Positions 1-8,763 of a DNA stretch of 64,000 nt are shown here, piece after piece. The translations under genes were made by a program, and so were the position numbers. How positions within the stretch are numbered: the first letter of the stretch is position 1; each line of letters starts with the position of its first letter. The notes beneath the pieces were generated by a model that saw nothing but the letters and a program-made list of their open reading frames with translations, was not told the origin of the DNA and made no database searches. This stretch comes from Flavimaribacter sp039888615. GTDB taxonomy: Bacteria > Pseudomonadota > Alphaproteobacteria > Rhizobiales > Rhizobiaceae. The stretch lies in NCBI GenBank assembly GCA_039888615.1, contig JBDQQS010000015.1. The stretch is one strand, 5' to 3'.

Positions 1-5
1 CGCCG

Positions 6-653
6 CTATCGGAGCAACTGTTCGATACGCCTGACGGCGCTCGACACGCCTTCAATCACCGGAACCGGCACGAGCGGAGCGACGATATCCGCCATCCCGC
101 CCGCCGCAATGGCGCCGCCCAGAATGATGCAGTCAGCTTGATCGCTTTCGATCACAGCATTCGCAAGTTCGGCCAGCGCCAGCGCCGTGCCCGACGGATC
201 CAGATGGCTTTCCAGCACGCCACGGTCCAGCGCATGCACGCCGCCGAGCGAGCGCGACATCCCGTATTCCTCCGCCAGCCTTTCAATGCCGGCGACCGAA
301 GACGGCGCCACGGTGACGATGGAAAAGCGCCCGCCTTTCCGCACGGCGTCCAACATGGCGGCTTCTGCGATGCCAACGACCGGGAAAGGCGCCTCGAACC
401 GGATCTCCTTCAGACCCGGGTCGCTGAAACAGGCGATGATCGCGCCATCCACCGACGCCGGATGATTGAGGATCGCCGTGCGCGTCGCTACCGCTGCGAG
501 CAGCATGTCGGCTTCGGTTTCGATCGCCGGCGGACCGCCCTTTGCTGTTAGCGCGGTGGTTGTCGTTCCGGGCGCCGCGGCCCTTTGCGCGCCTATGCGC
601 GCCAGATCTGTTATCGAGTCGGAACTGTTCGAATTGACGACCAGAATGTGCAT
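6..653 (-). CDS. Asp/Glu/hydantoin racemase family protein
   Basis: The 215-residue product matches the Asp/Glu/hydantoin (allantoin) racemase family. It opens with the typical first strand MHILVVNSNSS. It has the two expected catalytic cysteine segments, ACFSDPGL in the middle and DCIILGGA near the C-terminus. An upstream in-frame extension runs into the neighbouring gene, so the ATG at 653 was chosen; it lies 4 bases after the stop of the deacetylase gene, which implies one operon. These enzymes racemise small amino acids, hydantoins or allantoin through a two-cysteine mechanism. Its PuuE-like neighbour makes allantoin or another ureide the most attractive substrate, but this is inference. 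No signal peptide is present, so it is cytoplasmic. Confidence 0.85.
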   Translation of the reverse strand: MHILVVNSNSSDSITDLARIGAQRAAAPGTTTTALTAKGGPPAIETEADMLLAAVATRTAILNHPASVDGAIIACFSDPGLKEIRFEAPFPVVGIAEAAMLDAVRKGGRFSIVTVAPSSVAGIERLAEEYGMSRSLGGVHALDRGVLESHLDPSGTALALAELANAVIESDQADCIILGGAIAAGGMADIVAPLVPVPVIEGVSSAVRRIEQLLR

Positions 654-657
654 CTTT

Positions 658-1608
658 TCAGGACGCGGCTTTCGCTGTAGTCGTACCGGAAGCGCGCCAC
701 GCCGGCAGCCCCATGAAACCGCGCCAGGCATGGGCGATTTGCGCGCGGGTAGCGAACCACACGTCTCCGCGCTCCGACATATGCGTCAGCAGCGCCTTCA
801 ACCCGGCAATTCTGCCAGGCCGACCGATGATGCGCTGGTGCAGACCGACGGACATCATTTTCGGCGTTGTTTCGCCTTCGGCCCACAGCCAGTCAAAGGC
901 GTCGGCGCAATAGCGGGTGAAATCCGTCCCGAAGACGAACCCGCCGCCGGGACTGAAGCGCATGTCATTGGTGTCGAAACTGTAGGGAAGCACCACATGA
1001 GGCCCGTTTTTCTGCGTCACGACGTAGGGCAGGTCGTCGTTGTAGGCGTCTGAATCGTAGAGAAACCCGCCATGCTCACATAACAGCCGGCGCGTGTTGA
1101 CAGACGCAGCCGAGCGGGTGTGCCAACCGACCGGCGCCGTCCCTGCAACGTCCTTCAGCACTTCGAACGTCCGGGCTATCACCGCCGCTTCGTGCGCCGC
1201 GTCCATATACGCGTGACTTTCCCAGCGATAGCCGTGGCAAGAAATTTCATGCGCCCTAGAAACAGCTTCCGAAATCAGTTCCGGAGCCCGTTCCGCTGCG
1301 CGCGCGCAGGCGCTGACAGTGAGCGGGACATCAAACGAAGCCAGAAGATCCAGTATCCGCCTGAACCCCGCGCGCGGACCGTACTCGTAATGGGAGGTCA
1401 TGCACAGATCCGGCTTTCCCGCCACCTCGTCCACAACTTCATAGACCGGCTCATTGCGGTCGTCGCCATCGAGAACCGAAAGCTCCGCCCCCTCTTCGAA
1501 ATTCAGGACGAACGATACGGCGATGCGGGCGCCGCCCGGCCAGCGGATCTTCGGAACCGCTGCGCCGTATCCTTTCATATCCCTCGTTGCGTATTGCGAC
1601 CCGCTCAT
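658..1608 (-). CDS. Polysaccharide-deacetylase-fold hydrolase, PuuE allantoinase-like
   Basis: This 316-residue protein has the NodB/polysaccharide deacetylase fold. Near residue 30 it has VSFVLNFEEGAE where classical deacetylases have a metal-binding Asp-Asp pair, which is the PuuE-type (cofactor-independent allantoinase) variation. The SCHGYRWESH segment carries the conserved histidines, and the length fits PuuE. PuuE hydrolyses allantoin to allantoate, but close relatives act on other cyclic amides, so the exact substrate is open. Its ATG overlaps the stop of the GntR gene by four bases (ATGA) and the racemase follows 4 bases downstream, so the three genes look co-transcribed. The protein is cytoplasmic. 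Confidence 0.8.
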   Translation of the reverse strand: MSGSQYATRDMKGYGAAVPKIRWPGGARIAVSFVLNFEEGAELSVLDGDDRNEPVYEVVDEVAGKPDLCMTSHYEYGPRAGFRRILDLLASFDVPLTVSACARAAERAPELISEAVSRAHEISCHGYRWESHAYMDAAHEAAVIARTFEVLKDVAGTAPVGWHTRSAASVNTRRLLCEHGGFLYDSDAYNDDLPYVVTQKNGPHVVLPYSFDTNDMRFSPGGGFVFGTDFTRYCADAFDWLWAEGETTPKMMSVGLHQRIIGRPGRIAGLKALLTHMSERGDVWFATRAQIAHAWRGFMGLPAWRASGTTTAKAAS

Positions 1609-2312
1609 TTCGGGCCAGCGCCCAGATGCGCAAATGCCGATGCAAGCGGTTTCGACGGCGGTTTCCTTTGACCCAGATCGAGGCTCGCCATCACGTCCCG
1701 CAGGTGGTGGCGCATCGCATGAGCGGCGGCGTCCTCGTCGCCATCGGCGATACGATCGATCAGCGACGCATGTCCGTCGAGCGAGCAGCCCGACGCGTTG
1801 GGTCGCTGGTAAAGCGCCACCACGAGATTGTCCCGAGCGACCAGATCGCGAACGATATCCGCTACGACCTCGTTTCCGGTGATGCGGGCCAGCTCGCAGT
1901 GAAACTCCCCGGTCAGCCGATGGGCGCTGCCAGCCATGTGGCTTGACCGCGCCTCATGTTCTTCGGCGAGGATCTCGCGTAACGCCTTGAGGTCCTTAGG
2001 GCGGGCCATGCGGGTAGCGGCACGGATGACGCCCTCTTCTATGATCTGTCGGGCGGCATTCACCGTGCGGGCTTCCTCAACCGACGGACGCGCGACGAAT
2101 GCGCCTCGCATGGGTTCGATGACCACGATTTTCTGGTCGGTCAACCTGTGCAGGATCGGCCGTATGCGCGTCTTGGACACCCCGAACACCTTTCCGAGTT
2201 CGTCCTGTCCAAGTTTCTCCCCCGGCGCCAGACGTCCCTCGATGATGGCGTCGGATATCTCGCGCAGGATTTCGCTGTCGGTCAACGCCTGCTTCACGCC
2301 ACTCACTATCAT
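1605..2312 (-). CDS. GntR family (FCD-type) transcriptional regulator
   Basis: The 235-residue product has an N-terminal winged helix-turn-helix (about residues 10-75; LGQDELGKVFGVSKTRIRPI is the recognition region). A C-terminal all-helical FCD ligand-binding domain follows (about 85-215), with the metal-ligand-type histidines of that family (EFHCEL, HASLIDRI, MRHHL). The reading frame extends 41 codons further upstream, but the ATG at 2312 gives the usual short arm before the HTH. It heads the racemase/deacetylase operon and is divergent from TRAP operon 1. It probably regulates both through the palindrome at 2515-2530. FCD regulators usually sense the acid or ureide handled by their neighbours. 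Confidence 0.88.
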   Translation of the reverse strand: MIVSGVKQALTDSEILREISDAIIEGRLAPGEKLGQDELGKVFGVSKTRIRPILHRLTDQKIVVIEPMRGAFVARPSVEEARTVNAARQIIEEGVIRAATRMARPKDLKALREILAEEHEARSSHMAGSAHRLTGEFHCELARITGNEVVADIVRDLVARDNLVVALYQRPNASGCSLDGHASLIDRIADGDEDAAAHAMRHHLRDVMASLDLGQRKPPSKPLASAFAHLGAGPK

Positions 2313-2514
2313 GCCTGGATCGTATCCTATTTCTCTAGATAAAACAGGTTTGAAAGAAGACTTTGCGCCAGACACGAACCGGCGCAAATTCTGTATATCG
2401 ATCCATGAACGCAGTTGTCCATCTGATTCATACATATATTTGCTGATTTTCCGTCAATATGCTGAAAATTTGTGCAGGAAAATTTGATCGCATATAAATT
2501 CGCCTTATTTTTTT

Positions 2515-2530
2515 AAATCGTATACGATTT
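2515..2530. promoter_or_regulatory. Perfect 16-bp palindrome, probable GntR operator
   Basis: AAATCGTATACGATTT is a perfect dyad with a central GTATAC in the divergent region between the GntR gene (start 2312) and the TRAP binding-protein gene (start 2619). FCD-type GntR regulators commonly bind short palindromes with a GT-N(2-3)-AC core, so the site fits the adjacent regulator. It lies in a locally AT-rich stretch, as expected for a promoter. Binding is inferred. Confidence 0.7.
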
Positions 2531-2618
2531 TTGTTGCAATTGATATCCGATAGTGATGCACTTCTTCCTGCGCCCGCAGTGCGGGACCAACAACAGCAAA
2601 CAGACGGGAACCGGAACA

Positions 2619-3605
2619 ATGAACCTAAGGCGCACATTCAAAGCCCTCCTCGCCGCCGCGGCGTTGAGCGCCGCCGCCTCGACGGCGTCTGCCGAAACTA
2701 GCTGGATCATGGCGAGCGGATACGCCGATTCCAATTTCATGACCCAGAACATTCAGAAATTCATCGAGGATGTTGAGACGGCGACCAACGGCGAACTGAA
2801 AATCACACTGCATTCCAACGGCACGCTCATCAAGCTCGACGGGATACGCCGCGCAGTGCAGACCAATCAGGTCCAGATCGGAGAGGTCCGTCTCGGCTCC
2901 TATTCGAACGAAGATCCGATGTACAACCTCGCAGGCCTGCCGTTCGTGGCTGGTGACTACGAAAGCGCCTGGAAGCTCATGGAGGCGCAAAAGCCGTATT
3001 TCGACGCCATGTTCGACGGTCTTGGTTTCAAGGCGCTCGCCTATCAGCCGTGGCCGGGACAGGGTTTCTACACCAAGGAGCCTGTGAACGGCCTTGCCGA
3101 TTTCGAAGGTCAGAAACTGCGCATCTATTCCAAGGCCACGCAGGACATGGGCAACGCGCTCGGCTTCGAAGCGACCATTCTGCCTTTCGCGGAAATTCCC
3201 CAGGCTTTCGCGACCGGCCTCATAGACGCGCTGTTCACCAGTCCCCAGACCGGCATCGACATCCAGGCCTGGGATAACACCAACGATTTCACCGCTGCCG
3301 GCGCCATCTACACAAAGAACGCCATCATCGTGAACAAGGAGGCTTTCGAGTCGCTACCCGAAAAGGCGCAGGCGGCCCTGATTGCGGCTGGCGAAGCCGC
3401 GACGATCCGTGGCTGGGAAATGAGCAAGGCCATTTACGGCGAACAGCTCGACATACTCAAGTCCAACGGAATGACAGTGACGGAAGCCCCGGCCGAGATC
3501 ATCGAGAAGCTGAAGGAAATCGGCGGCGTGATGATGCAGGAATGGCAGGCGACGGCCTCGCCCGAGGCGATCGCCGTGCTGGAAGCCTATCAGTCAAGCA
3601 TGTAG
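2619..3605 (+). CDS. TRAP transporter solute-binding protein (DctP family), operon 1
   Basis: This 328-residue periplasmic binding protein begins with a clear signal peptide (MNLRRTFKALLAAAALSAAA, cleavage after about residue 25). It has the DctP/TAXI-like body, including the KLRIYSKATQDMG segment whose arginine normally salt-bridges the substrate carboxylate. The upstream frame extension lacks a signal sequence, so the ATG at 2619 was chosen. It is followed by a hairpin and then by the small and large permease genes. Together they form a secondary, sodium-driven importer. The ligand is unknown. The divergent GntR/deacetylase/racemase genes suggest a small carboxylate or ureide-derived acid. 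Confidence 0.9.
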   Translation: MNLRRTFKALLAAAALSAAASTASAETSWIMASGYADSNFMTQNIQKFIEDVETATNGELKITLHSNGTLIKLDGIRRAVQTNQVQIGEVRLGSYSNEDPMYNLAGLPFVAGDYESAWKLMEAQKPYFDAMFDGLGFKALAYQPWPGQGFYTKEPVNGLADFEGQKLRIYSKATQDMGNALGFEATILPFAEIPQAFATGLIDALFTSPQTGIDIQAWDNTNDFTAAGAIYTKNAIIVNKEAFESLPEKAQAALIAAGEAATIRGWEMSKAIYGEQLDILKSNGMTVTEAPAEIIEKLKEIGGVMMQEWQATASPEAIAVLEAYQSSM

Positions 3606-3624
3606 CTTCTGGATGCAACGCAAT

Positions 3625-3656
3625 CCGCTCCCGCTTCCGTCAGGAAACGGGAGCGG
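3625..3656 (+). other. Stem-loop after the TRAP binding-protein gene
   Basis: CCGCTCCCG (3625-3633) pairs with CGGGAGCGG (3648-3656). After one mismatch TTCC pairs with GGAA around a GTCA loop. It sits 19 bases after the dctP-type stop and 37 bases before the permease start, with no T tract. It looks like an intercistronic processing/attenuation hairpin rather than a full terminator. Confidence 0.75.
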
Positions 3657-3693
3657 GCAGGGTGCAGGCAGGCGCAATAGCCGGGACAAGCTG

Positions 3694-4218
3694 ATGCGAA
3701 AAGGACTGGATCTTCTCTATACCGCGAGCGGCGGCGTTGCGGCCGTGTGCCTGTTCATGATCGCCGTGACCATTGTCGCCCAGATCGCAGGTCGCCTTGT
3801 CGGCGTGACCATCGACTCGACAGAAAGCGGCGGCTTCTTTCTTGCCGGCGCCACCTTCATGGGCATGGCCTACACGCTGAAGACTGGCGGCCATGTGCGC
3901 GTCTCGCTGCTCGTTTCAAGATTCAGGGGCCGCGCGGCTCTGCTGTCGGATATCTGGATATGCGCCTTCGCCATGGTCGGGTGCGGTTTTCTGACCTGGC
4001 ACACGTTCTTGATGACGCACGATTCCTGGCGCTTCGGAGATCTCAGCCCCGGTCTTCTCGCAGTGCCCTTCTGGATCCCGCAATCGGTCATGCTGACGGG
4101 GCTTGCTATTCTCACCATCGCCTTCGCCGATGAACTGGTGCTGGCGATGCGCAACCGGACGCCGGGCTACGCACGACCTCGCGACGGCGCGCTCGAAGGC
4201 GCCGAAGAAGCGGAATGA
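3694..4218 (+). CDS. TRAP transporter small permease (DctQ), operon 1
   Basis: The 174-residue membrane protein shows four hydrophobic segments, near residues 15-37, 47-65, 85-107 and 125-147, the usual DctQ layout. The motif ESGGFFLAGATFMGMAYTLK carries the acidic residue typical of DctQ before helix 2. A longer frame begins at 3613, but that would place the strong hairpin at 3625-3656 inside the coding region, so the ATG at 3694 is preferred. The partner large permease starts 22 bases downstream. It is located in the inner membrane. Confidence 0.88.
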   Translation: MRKGLDLLYTASGGVAAVCLFMIAVTIVAQIAGRLVGVTIDSTESGGFFLAGATFMGMAYTLKTGGHVRVSLLVSRFRGRAALLSDIWICAFAMVGCGFLTWHTFLMTHDSWRFGDLSPGLLAVPFWIPQSVMLTGLAILTIAFADELVLAMRNRTPGYARPRDGALEGAEEAE

Positions 4219-4240
4219 ACAAGCACAAGAGGCCGGCGCA

Positions 4241-5545
4241 ATGGAAATCCTGACGATCACCGGCATTCTCGGCCTCATCCTCCTGGCCCTGCTGGCCGGT
4301 GGGTTGTGGATTGGCATAACACTCGCGGCTGCAGGATATGTGGCCATAGCGGTTTTCTCGCCTGCTCCCGCCGGTTCGCTGATGGCCACCACATTGTGGG
4401 ACAACAGCTGGAACTGGGCGCTGACCGCCCTGCCCCTTTTTGTCTGGATGGGCGAGATCCTGGTTCGATCCCGGCTTTCCGAAGACATGTTTTCAGGCCT
4501 TGCGCCCTGGCTCGACCGGCTTCCGGGAAGACTGCTTCACGTCAACATCGTCGGTTGCGGAGTGATGGCGGCTGTCGCCGGCTCCTCCGCCGTGACCTGC
4601 GCGACGGTCGGCCGGATGAGTCTGCCCGAACTGCAACGTCGGGGCTACAGCGAGGACATGGCCATCGGCACTCTGGCCGGTTCCGGAACGCTTGGTCTGC
4701 TGATCCCGCCTTCGATCATGATGATCGTCTATGGCATTTCCGCGCAGCAGTCGATTTCGCGCCTGTTCATCGCCGGCGTCATTCCCGGCCTTCTGATCAT
4801 GGGGCTCTTCATGGGTTATGTCATGGTCTGGTCGGCGTTCAACAGGAAATCCGTGCCGCCAGCCGACGACGCGCTGCCGATTCTTGAAAAACTGCGCCGG
4901 TCCCGCCGGCTCATTCCCATAATCCTTCTGATAGCCATGGTCATCGGCTCCATTTATGGCGGCTATGCAACGCCAACCGAGGCCGCGACGCTCGGAGTCT
5001 TCGGCGCGCTCGGCCTTGCCTGGATCACCAGCGCGCTGTCCTGGCGAAGTTTTGTTGACAGTCTGATGGCGGCGATGCGCACCAGTTGCATGATCACCGC
5101 AATTATCCTGGGCGCCGCCTTTCTGTCGGTCGGCATGGCGTTTCTCGGCATTCCGCTAAAGCTGGCCGCCTGGGTCGCGGAACTCGGGCTGTCGCCAATG
5201 CTCCTGCTCCTGCTCCTGACCCTCATTTACATCGTCCTTGGCTGTTTTCTCGAGGGCGCCTCGATGATCGTTCTGACCACATCGGTCGCGCTGCCGATGG
5301 TGGTGAGCGCCGGGTTCGACCCGATCTGGTTCGGCATCTATCTGATTATCGTCGTGGAAATGGCGCAGCTTACGCCGCCGGTCGGCTTCAATCTTTTCGT
5401 CCTTCACGGCATGAGCGGACGCGATATGTGGACAGTCACCAAGGCGTCCGCCCCGTTTTTTGGTTTGCTCGTGCTGGGCGTCCTGCTGCTCACGCTCATG
5501 CCCGGACTGGCGACGTTCCTTCCGACATTGATGTTGTCCCGATAA
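4241..5545 (+). CDS. TRAP transporter large permease (DctM), operon 1
   Basis: This 434-residue, highly hydrophobic protein has about 12 membrane segments. Family-typical signatures include GSSAVTCATVGRMSLPEL in the first half, GTLGLLIPPSIMMIVYG, ATPTEAATLGVFGAL, and QLTPPVGFNLFVLHG near the C-terminus. The ATG at 4241 begins directly with the first hydrophobic segment, while the longer frame from 4103 overlaps dctQ. It forms the translocation channel of importer 1 together with the preceding DctQ-like protein. Confidence 0.92.
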   Translation: MEILTITGILGLILLALLAGGLWIGITLAAAGYVAIAVFSPAPAGSLMATTLWDNSWNWALTALPLFVWMGEILVRSRLSEDMFSGLAPWLDRLPGRLLHVNIVGCGVMAAVAGSSAVTCATVGRMSLPELQRRGYSEDMAIGTLAGSGTLGLLIPPSIMMIVYGISAQQSISRLFIAGVIPGLLIMGLFMGYVMVWSAFNRKSVPPADDALPILEKLRRSRRLIPIILLIAMVIGSIYGGYATPTEAATLGVFGALGLAWITSALSWRSFVDSLMAAMRTSCMITAIILGAAFLSVGMAFLGIPLKLAAWVAELGLSPMLLLLLLTLIYIVLGCFLEGASMIVLTTSVALPMVVSAGFDPIWFGIYLIIVVEMAQLTPPVGFNLFVLHGMSGRDMWTVTKASAPFFGLLVLGVLLLTLMPGLATFLPTLMLSR

Positions 5546-5647
5546 ATCCCTTTCGTCCTGTTCCCTGATTGTGTAGCCGACCGGACGATAATCGCTTGTT
5601 CCTCCTGCGGGTCCGCTTTGCCGCGCCAAAAACAGGAGGAGAATACC

Positions 5648-6554
5648 CTGAGCGACGCCAACAAGATCCTGCTGCCGACATCTCTCGTCGGGTCCTAAGC
5701 CATGCCGCAATGGCTGATCGACCACAACAAGCCTGCCGGCCGGTTTCCGCCGCGCACCCGCGCCAGGAAATTGTGGCGTGTCGACAAAGCTATTCCAACC
5801 GCTTCGCAACCGCGCTTGAAGGCGTCGACATCGACAATCCGGGAATCGCGCTCGACCGATCCGGCCATCCCAATCCGGTGCGGCGCGTGGTCGGAAAGAT
5901 CCGCCGCAAACATGCCGTCGAAGTCGAGGACGTGAGATTCCTTCGCGCCAACACCGACCGCCGCATCAAGATCACCGTGCCTGGCCCCTACACCATGTCG
6001 CAGCAGGCGCAGAACGATTTTTACGACAGCGACGCCGAAATGGCGATGGACTACGCCGCTGCCGCCAACGAGGAAATTCGCGACCTGTTTGAAGCCGACG
6101 TCGGCGCCGACATCGTCCAGTTCGACGAACCCTACATGCATGCGCGGCCGCGGAAACCTGAAGAATACGGGCCTAATGCGTTGAACCGCGCTTGACGGCG
6201 CCGAGGGCGAGACAGCCTTGCATATCTGCTTCGGTTATGCGGCGATCATCCACGAATGTCCGGAAGGCTATTCCTTCCTGCCGCAGTTTTCGGCCTGCAA
6301 ATGCAACGCCGTTTCAATCGAAACCGCCCAGTCCAACGTGGATTGCAGTGTGCTGGAAACGCTTGCCCGACAAGACCGTTGAAACGGCCGACGTGGTCGC
6401 CGGGCGCATTCGAAAGGGCCTGAAACATCACCCGACGGACAAGATCGTCGTCGCGCCCGATTGCGGCCTGAAGTACCTGCCGCGCGATATCGCCTTCGGG
6501 AAAATGAAGGCCATGGCTGACGGCGCCGTGATCGTCAGGAAAGAGCTGCAGTAG
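5648..6554 (+). pseudogene. Decayed cobalamin-independent methionine synthase (MetE)-like methyltransferase
   Basis: Fragments in three frames align in order with the MetE C-terminal-like methyltransferase family. They are ILLPTSLVGS then AMPQWLID and RKLWRV (frame of 5648), SYSNRFATALEGVDIDNPG and VGADIVQFDEPYMHARP (5785 to about 6185), HICFGYAAIIHE (about 6218), and VVAPDCGLKYLPRDIAFGKM to the stop (up to 6554). Lesions are a CTG where the ATG should be behind an intact AGGAGGA ribosome site (5634-5640), a TAA stop at 5696-5698 in place of the usual aromatic codon, a frame-changing internal deletion near 5780-5790, a frameshift near 6185-6195, and a second frame-changing deletion near 6355-6385. 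It cannot make a working enzyme. The remains still include a zinc-site-like segment (VVAPDCG). Confidence 0.88.
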
Positions 6555-6565
6555 CCGGCGACCGT

Positions 6566-6787
6566 TCAGCTTTCATCCGGGCCGCCGTCATGGCGCCGCT
6601 TGTAAAGGCCGCGCAACCAGAAGACGGCGAAGAAGGCAAGCACACACAGCACGGCGATCACGATGGCGAGCCAGGGTGAGATTTCACCGAGAAACAGCAT
6701 GATCTGCGGCATGAAGTAGAACAGGCCGAAGGCCCCGGCGAGGATGATCGCCGCCGCGAGCGCGGAGGCGCGGTCATTCCTGGTCAT
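6566..6787 (-). CDS. Small two-helix membrane protein, unknown function
   Basis: The 73-residue product has two hydrophobic segments (about residues 8-30 and 38-58) separated by a short loop, then a basic tail (LRGLYKRRHD). No family is recognised. Its start overlaps the 3' end of the upstream acetyltransferase gene by 14 bases, so the two are probably translationally coupled. It may be a small inner-membrane protein; no function can be assigned. Confidence 0.6.
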   Translation of the reverse strand: MTRNDRASALAAAIILAGAFGLFYFMPQIMLFLGEISPWLAIVIAVLCVLAFFAVFWLRGLYKRRHDGGPDES

Positions 6788-7472
6788 TGGACGTCCTTTC
6801 TGGTCTCATCTCTTCAAGCTTTCGGATCTGCCTGCCCTCACCATCGAAATTTGTTTGATCGAGCCATTGCTCGAACGCATTGCGAAGGGCCGGCCACTCA
6901 GCATCGATGATCGAGAACCACGCGGTGTCGCGGTTTCTGCCCTTGACGACGGCGGCCTGCCTGAAAACGCCTTCCGGCGTCATGCCGAAACGCAGCGCCG
7001 CGCGTTTGGAGGGCGCGTTCGCATTGTCGCATTTCCATTCGAAACGCCGATAGCCAAGCGTATCGAATACATAGCGAGCAAATAGGAAAAAGGCTTCGGT
7101 CGTGACTGGCGTCTGGGCAATCAGGCTGCTCCAGTAGATATGGCCGATCTCGATGACGCCCATCCCTTGCGTGATTCGCATCAGGGTCTGGCGACCGCCG
7201 ATGACGCCGTTCGCCTTGTCGATCACGACGAAGTAGAGCGGATCGTCGCTTGCCTGCGCGGTTTCTAGCCAGGGCTGGAAATCGGCGCGGGAAGACGGCG
7301 GGATTTCCGGCAGATAGGTGAATCGCGCGGCTGCGTCGTCCACAGTAGCGGCGGAAAACAGACCGTTCCCGTGCCTGGCCGCCGACAGCGGCTCCATCCG
7401 GGCGAAGCGGCCTTCCAGCGTCGTGCGTTCGGGCCGGGAACATCCGGTCCAGTGTTCGAGGTTTCGTGCCAT
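6774..7472 (-). CDS. GNAT family N-acetyltransferase (RimJ/RimL-like)
   Basis: The 232-residue product resembles RimJ/RimL-type GNATs: an N-terminal substrate half, IEIGHIYWSSLIAQTPVTTE (strand plus linker), then FLFARYVFDTLGYRRFEWKC and NAPSKRAALRFGMTPEGVFR, which form the acetyl-CoA-binding part. Such enzymes acetylate protein N-termini, amino acids or small amines; the substrate here is unknown. The ATG at 7472 is well placed. It is divergent from the aminotransferase and followed by a small membrane protein overlapping its end. Confidence 0.85.
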   Translation of the reverse strand: MARNLEHWTGCSRPERTTLEGRFARMEPLSAARHGNGLFSAATVDDAAARFTYLPEIPPSSRADFQPWLETAQASDDPLYFVVIDKANGVIGGRQTLMRITQGMGVIEIGHIYWSSLIAQTPVTTEAFFLFARYVFDTLGYRRFEWKCDNANAPSKRAALRFGMTPEGVFRQAAVVKGRNRDTAWFSIIDAEWPALRNAFEQWLDQTNFDGEGRQIRKLEEMRPERTSNDQE

Positions 7473-7575
7473 TGCGCCCGATCTGCATGTTTACGGATAT
7501 TCATCTACAGGTTAGAGCAGGTCGTGACCAGATCGAACAGGTCACGGACAGACCATTGAATTTTGGGAGAGAGAT

Positions 7576-8745
7576 GTGAAAACCGTTGCGGCCTTCGACC
7601 GCCTGGGGGAGGAAAACGCCTTCGCCGTTCTTGCCCGCGCAGCAGCCTTGCAGGCTTCGGGCCGGGACGTCATCAATCTCGGAATCGGCCAGCCGGACTT
7701 CAAGACGCCGGCGCATATCGTCGAAGCGGCCGTGAAGGCGCTGCGCGACGGCCAGCATGGCTATACGCCCGCAAACGGACTTCAGGCGACCCGCGAAGCC
7801 GTCGTTCGCCGAACCCTGACCACGACCGGCGTCGAGGTCCCGGCGGATCGCGTGATGATCATGCCCGGCGGCAAGCCGACCATGTTTGCAGCGATCATCA
7901 TGTTTGGCGAGCCGGGCGCCGAAATCCTCTATCCAGACCCCGGCTTTCCGATCTACCGTTCGATGATCGACTATTCGGGCGCGACGGCCGTGCCGGTGCC
8001 GATCCGGGAGGAAAACGGCTTTGCTTTCTCCGCCGAGGAAACACTGTCGCTGATCACCGACCGCACGCGGTTGCTGATTATCAATTCACCGGCCAATCCC
8101 ACGGGAGGGGTGACGCCCCGCGCAGAGGTCGAGAAGCTGGTTGCGGGTCTCGAAAAATTCCCCGACGTCGCGATCCTCTCCGACGAAATCTACGACGTCA
8201 TGACCTATGACGGCGAGACGCATACGTCGCTGTTGACCTTTCCGGAGATCCGCGACCGACTGATTGTGCTTAACGGCTGGTCCAAAACGTGGGCCATGAC
8301 CGGATGGCGCATGGGCTGGTCGATCTGGCCGGACGGTCTCTATGACAATGTGCGCAAGCTGGCGGTCAATTGCTGGTCCTGCGTCAATGCGCCGAGCCAG
8401 TTCGCCGGCGTTGCGGCGATCGACGGTCCGCAGGACGAGGTCGACGCGATGATCGCCTCCTTCGACCGGCGCCGCAGGCTGGTGACCGAAAAACTCGAAA
8501 GCGTGAAAGGCGTGAGCTGCATCCTGCCCAAGGGCGCCTTCTACGCCTTCGCCAATATTCGCGACACCGGCTGGAAATCCAAAAAGCTGGCCTCGGCCCT
8601 CCTCGAGGAAACCGGGGTCGCCACCGTCGGCGGTCCCGATTTCGGCACGTTGGGCGAAGGCTATATCCGCCTCTCCTGCGCCGCTTCCGACGATGACATC
8701 ATCGCCGCGATCGAGCGGATCGACCGGTTTCTCATTGCGGCGTGA
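7576..8745 (+). CDS. PLP-dependent aminotransferase, class I/II
   Basis: The 389-residue enzyme has the fold-type I aminotransferase layout. Signatures are NLGIGQPDFKTP near the N-terminus, NSPANPTGG (PLP/carboxylate pocket), LSDEIYD (the aspartate binding the pyridine nitrogen) and WSKTWAMTGWRMGW with the Schiff-base lysine K237. The arginine in the YIRLSCA segment near the C-terminus binds the substrate carboxylate. It starts with GTG at 7576 behind GGGAGAGAG; the ATG two bases upstream is closed at once by TGA. It transfers an amino group between an amino acid and a 2-oxoacid; which amino acid cannot be told. It converges on TRAP operon 2. Confidence 0.9.
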   Translation: MKTVAAFDRLGEENAFAVLARAAALQASGRDVINLGIGQPDFKTPAHIVEAAVKALRDGQHGYTPANGLQATREAVVRRTLTTTGVEVPADRVMIMPGGKPTMFAAIIMFGEPGAEILYPDPGFPIYRSMIDYSGATAVPVPIREENGFAFSAEETLSLITDRTRLLIINSPANPTGGVTPRAEVEKLVAGLEKFPDVAILSDEIYDVMTYDGETHTSLLTFPEIRDRLIVLNGWSKTWAMTGWRMGWSIWPDGLYDNVRKLAVNCWSCVNAPSQFAGVAAIDGPQDEVDAMIASFDRRRRLVTEKLESVKGVSCILPKGAFYAFANIRDTGWKSKKLASALLEETGVATVGGPDFGTLGEGYIRLSCAASDDDIIAAIERIDRFLIAA

Positions 8746-8763
8746 CGCCGAATTGGCCGCCGC

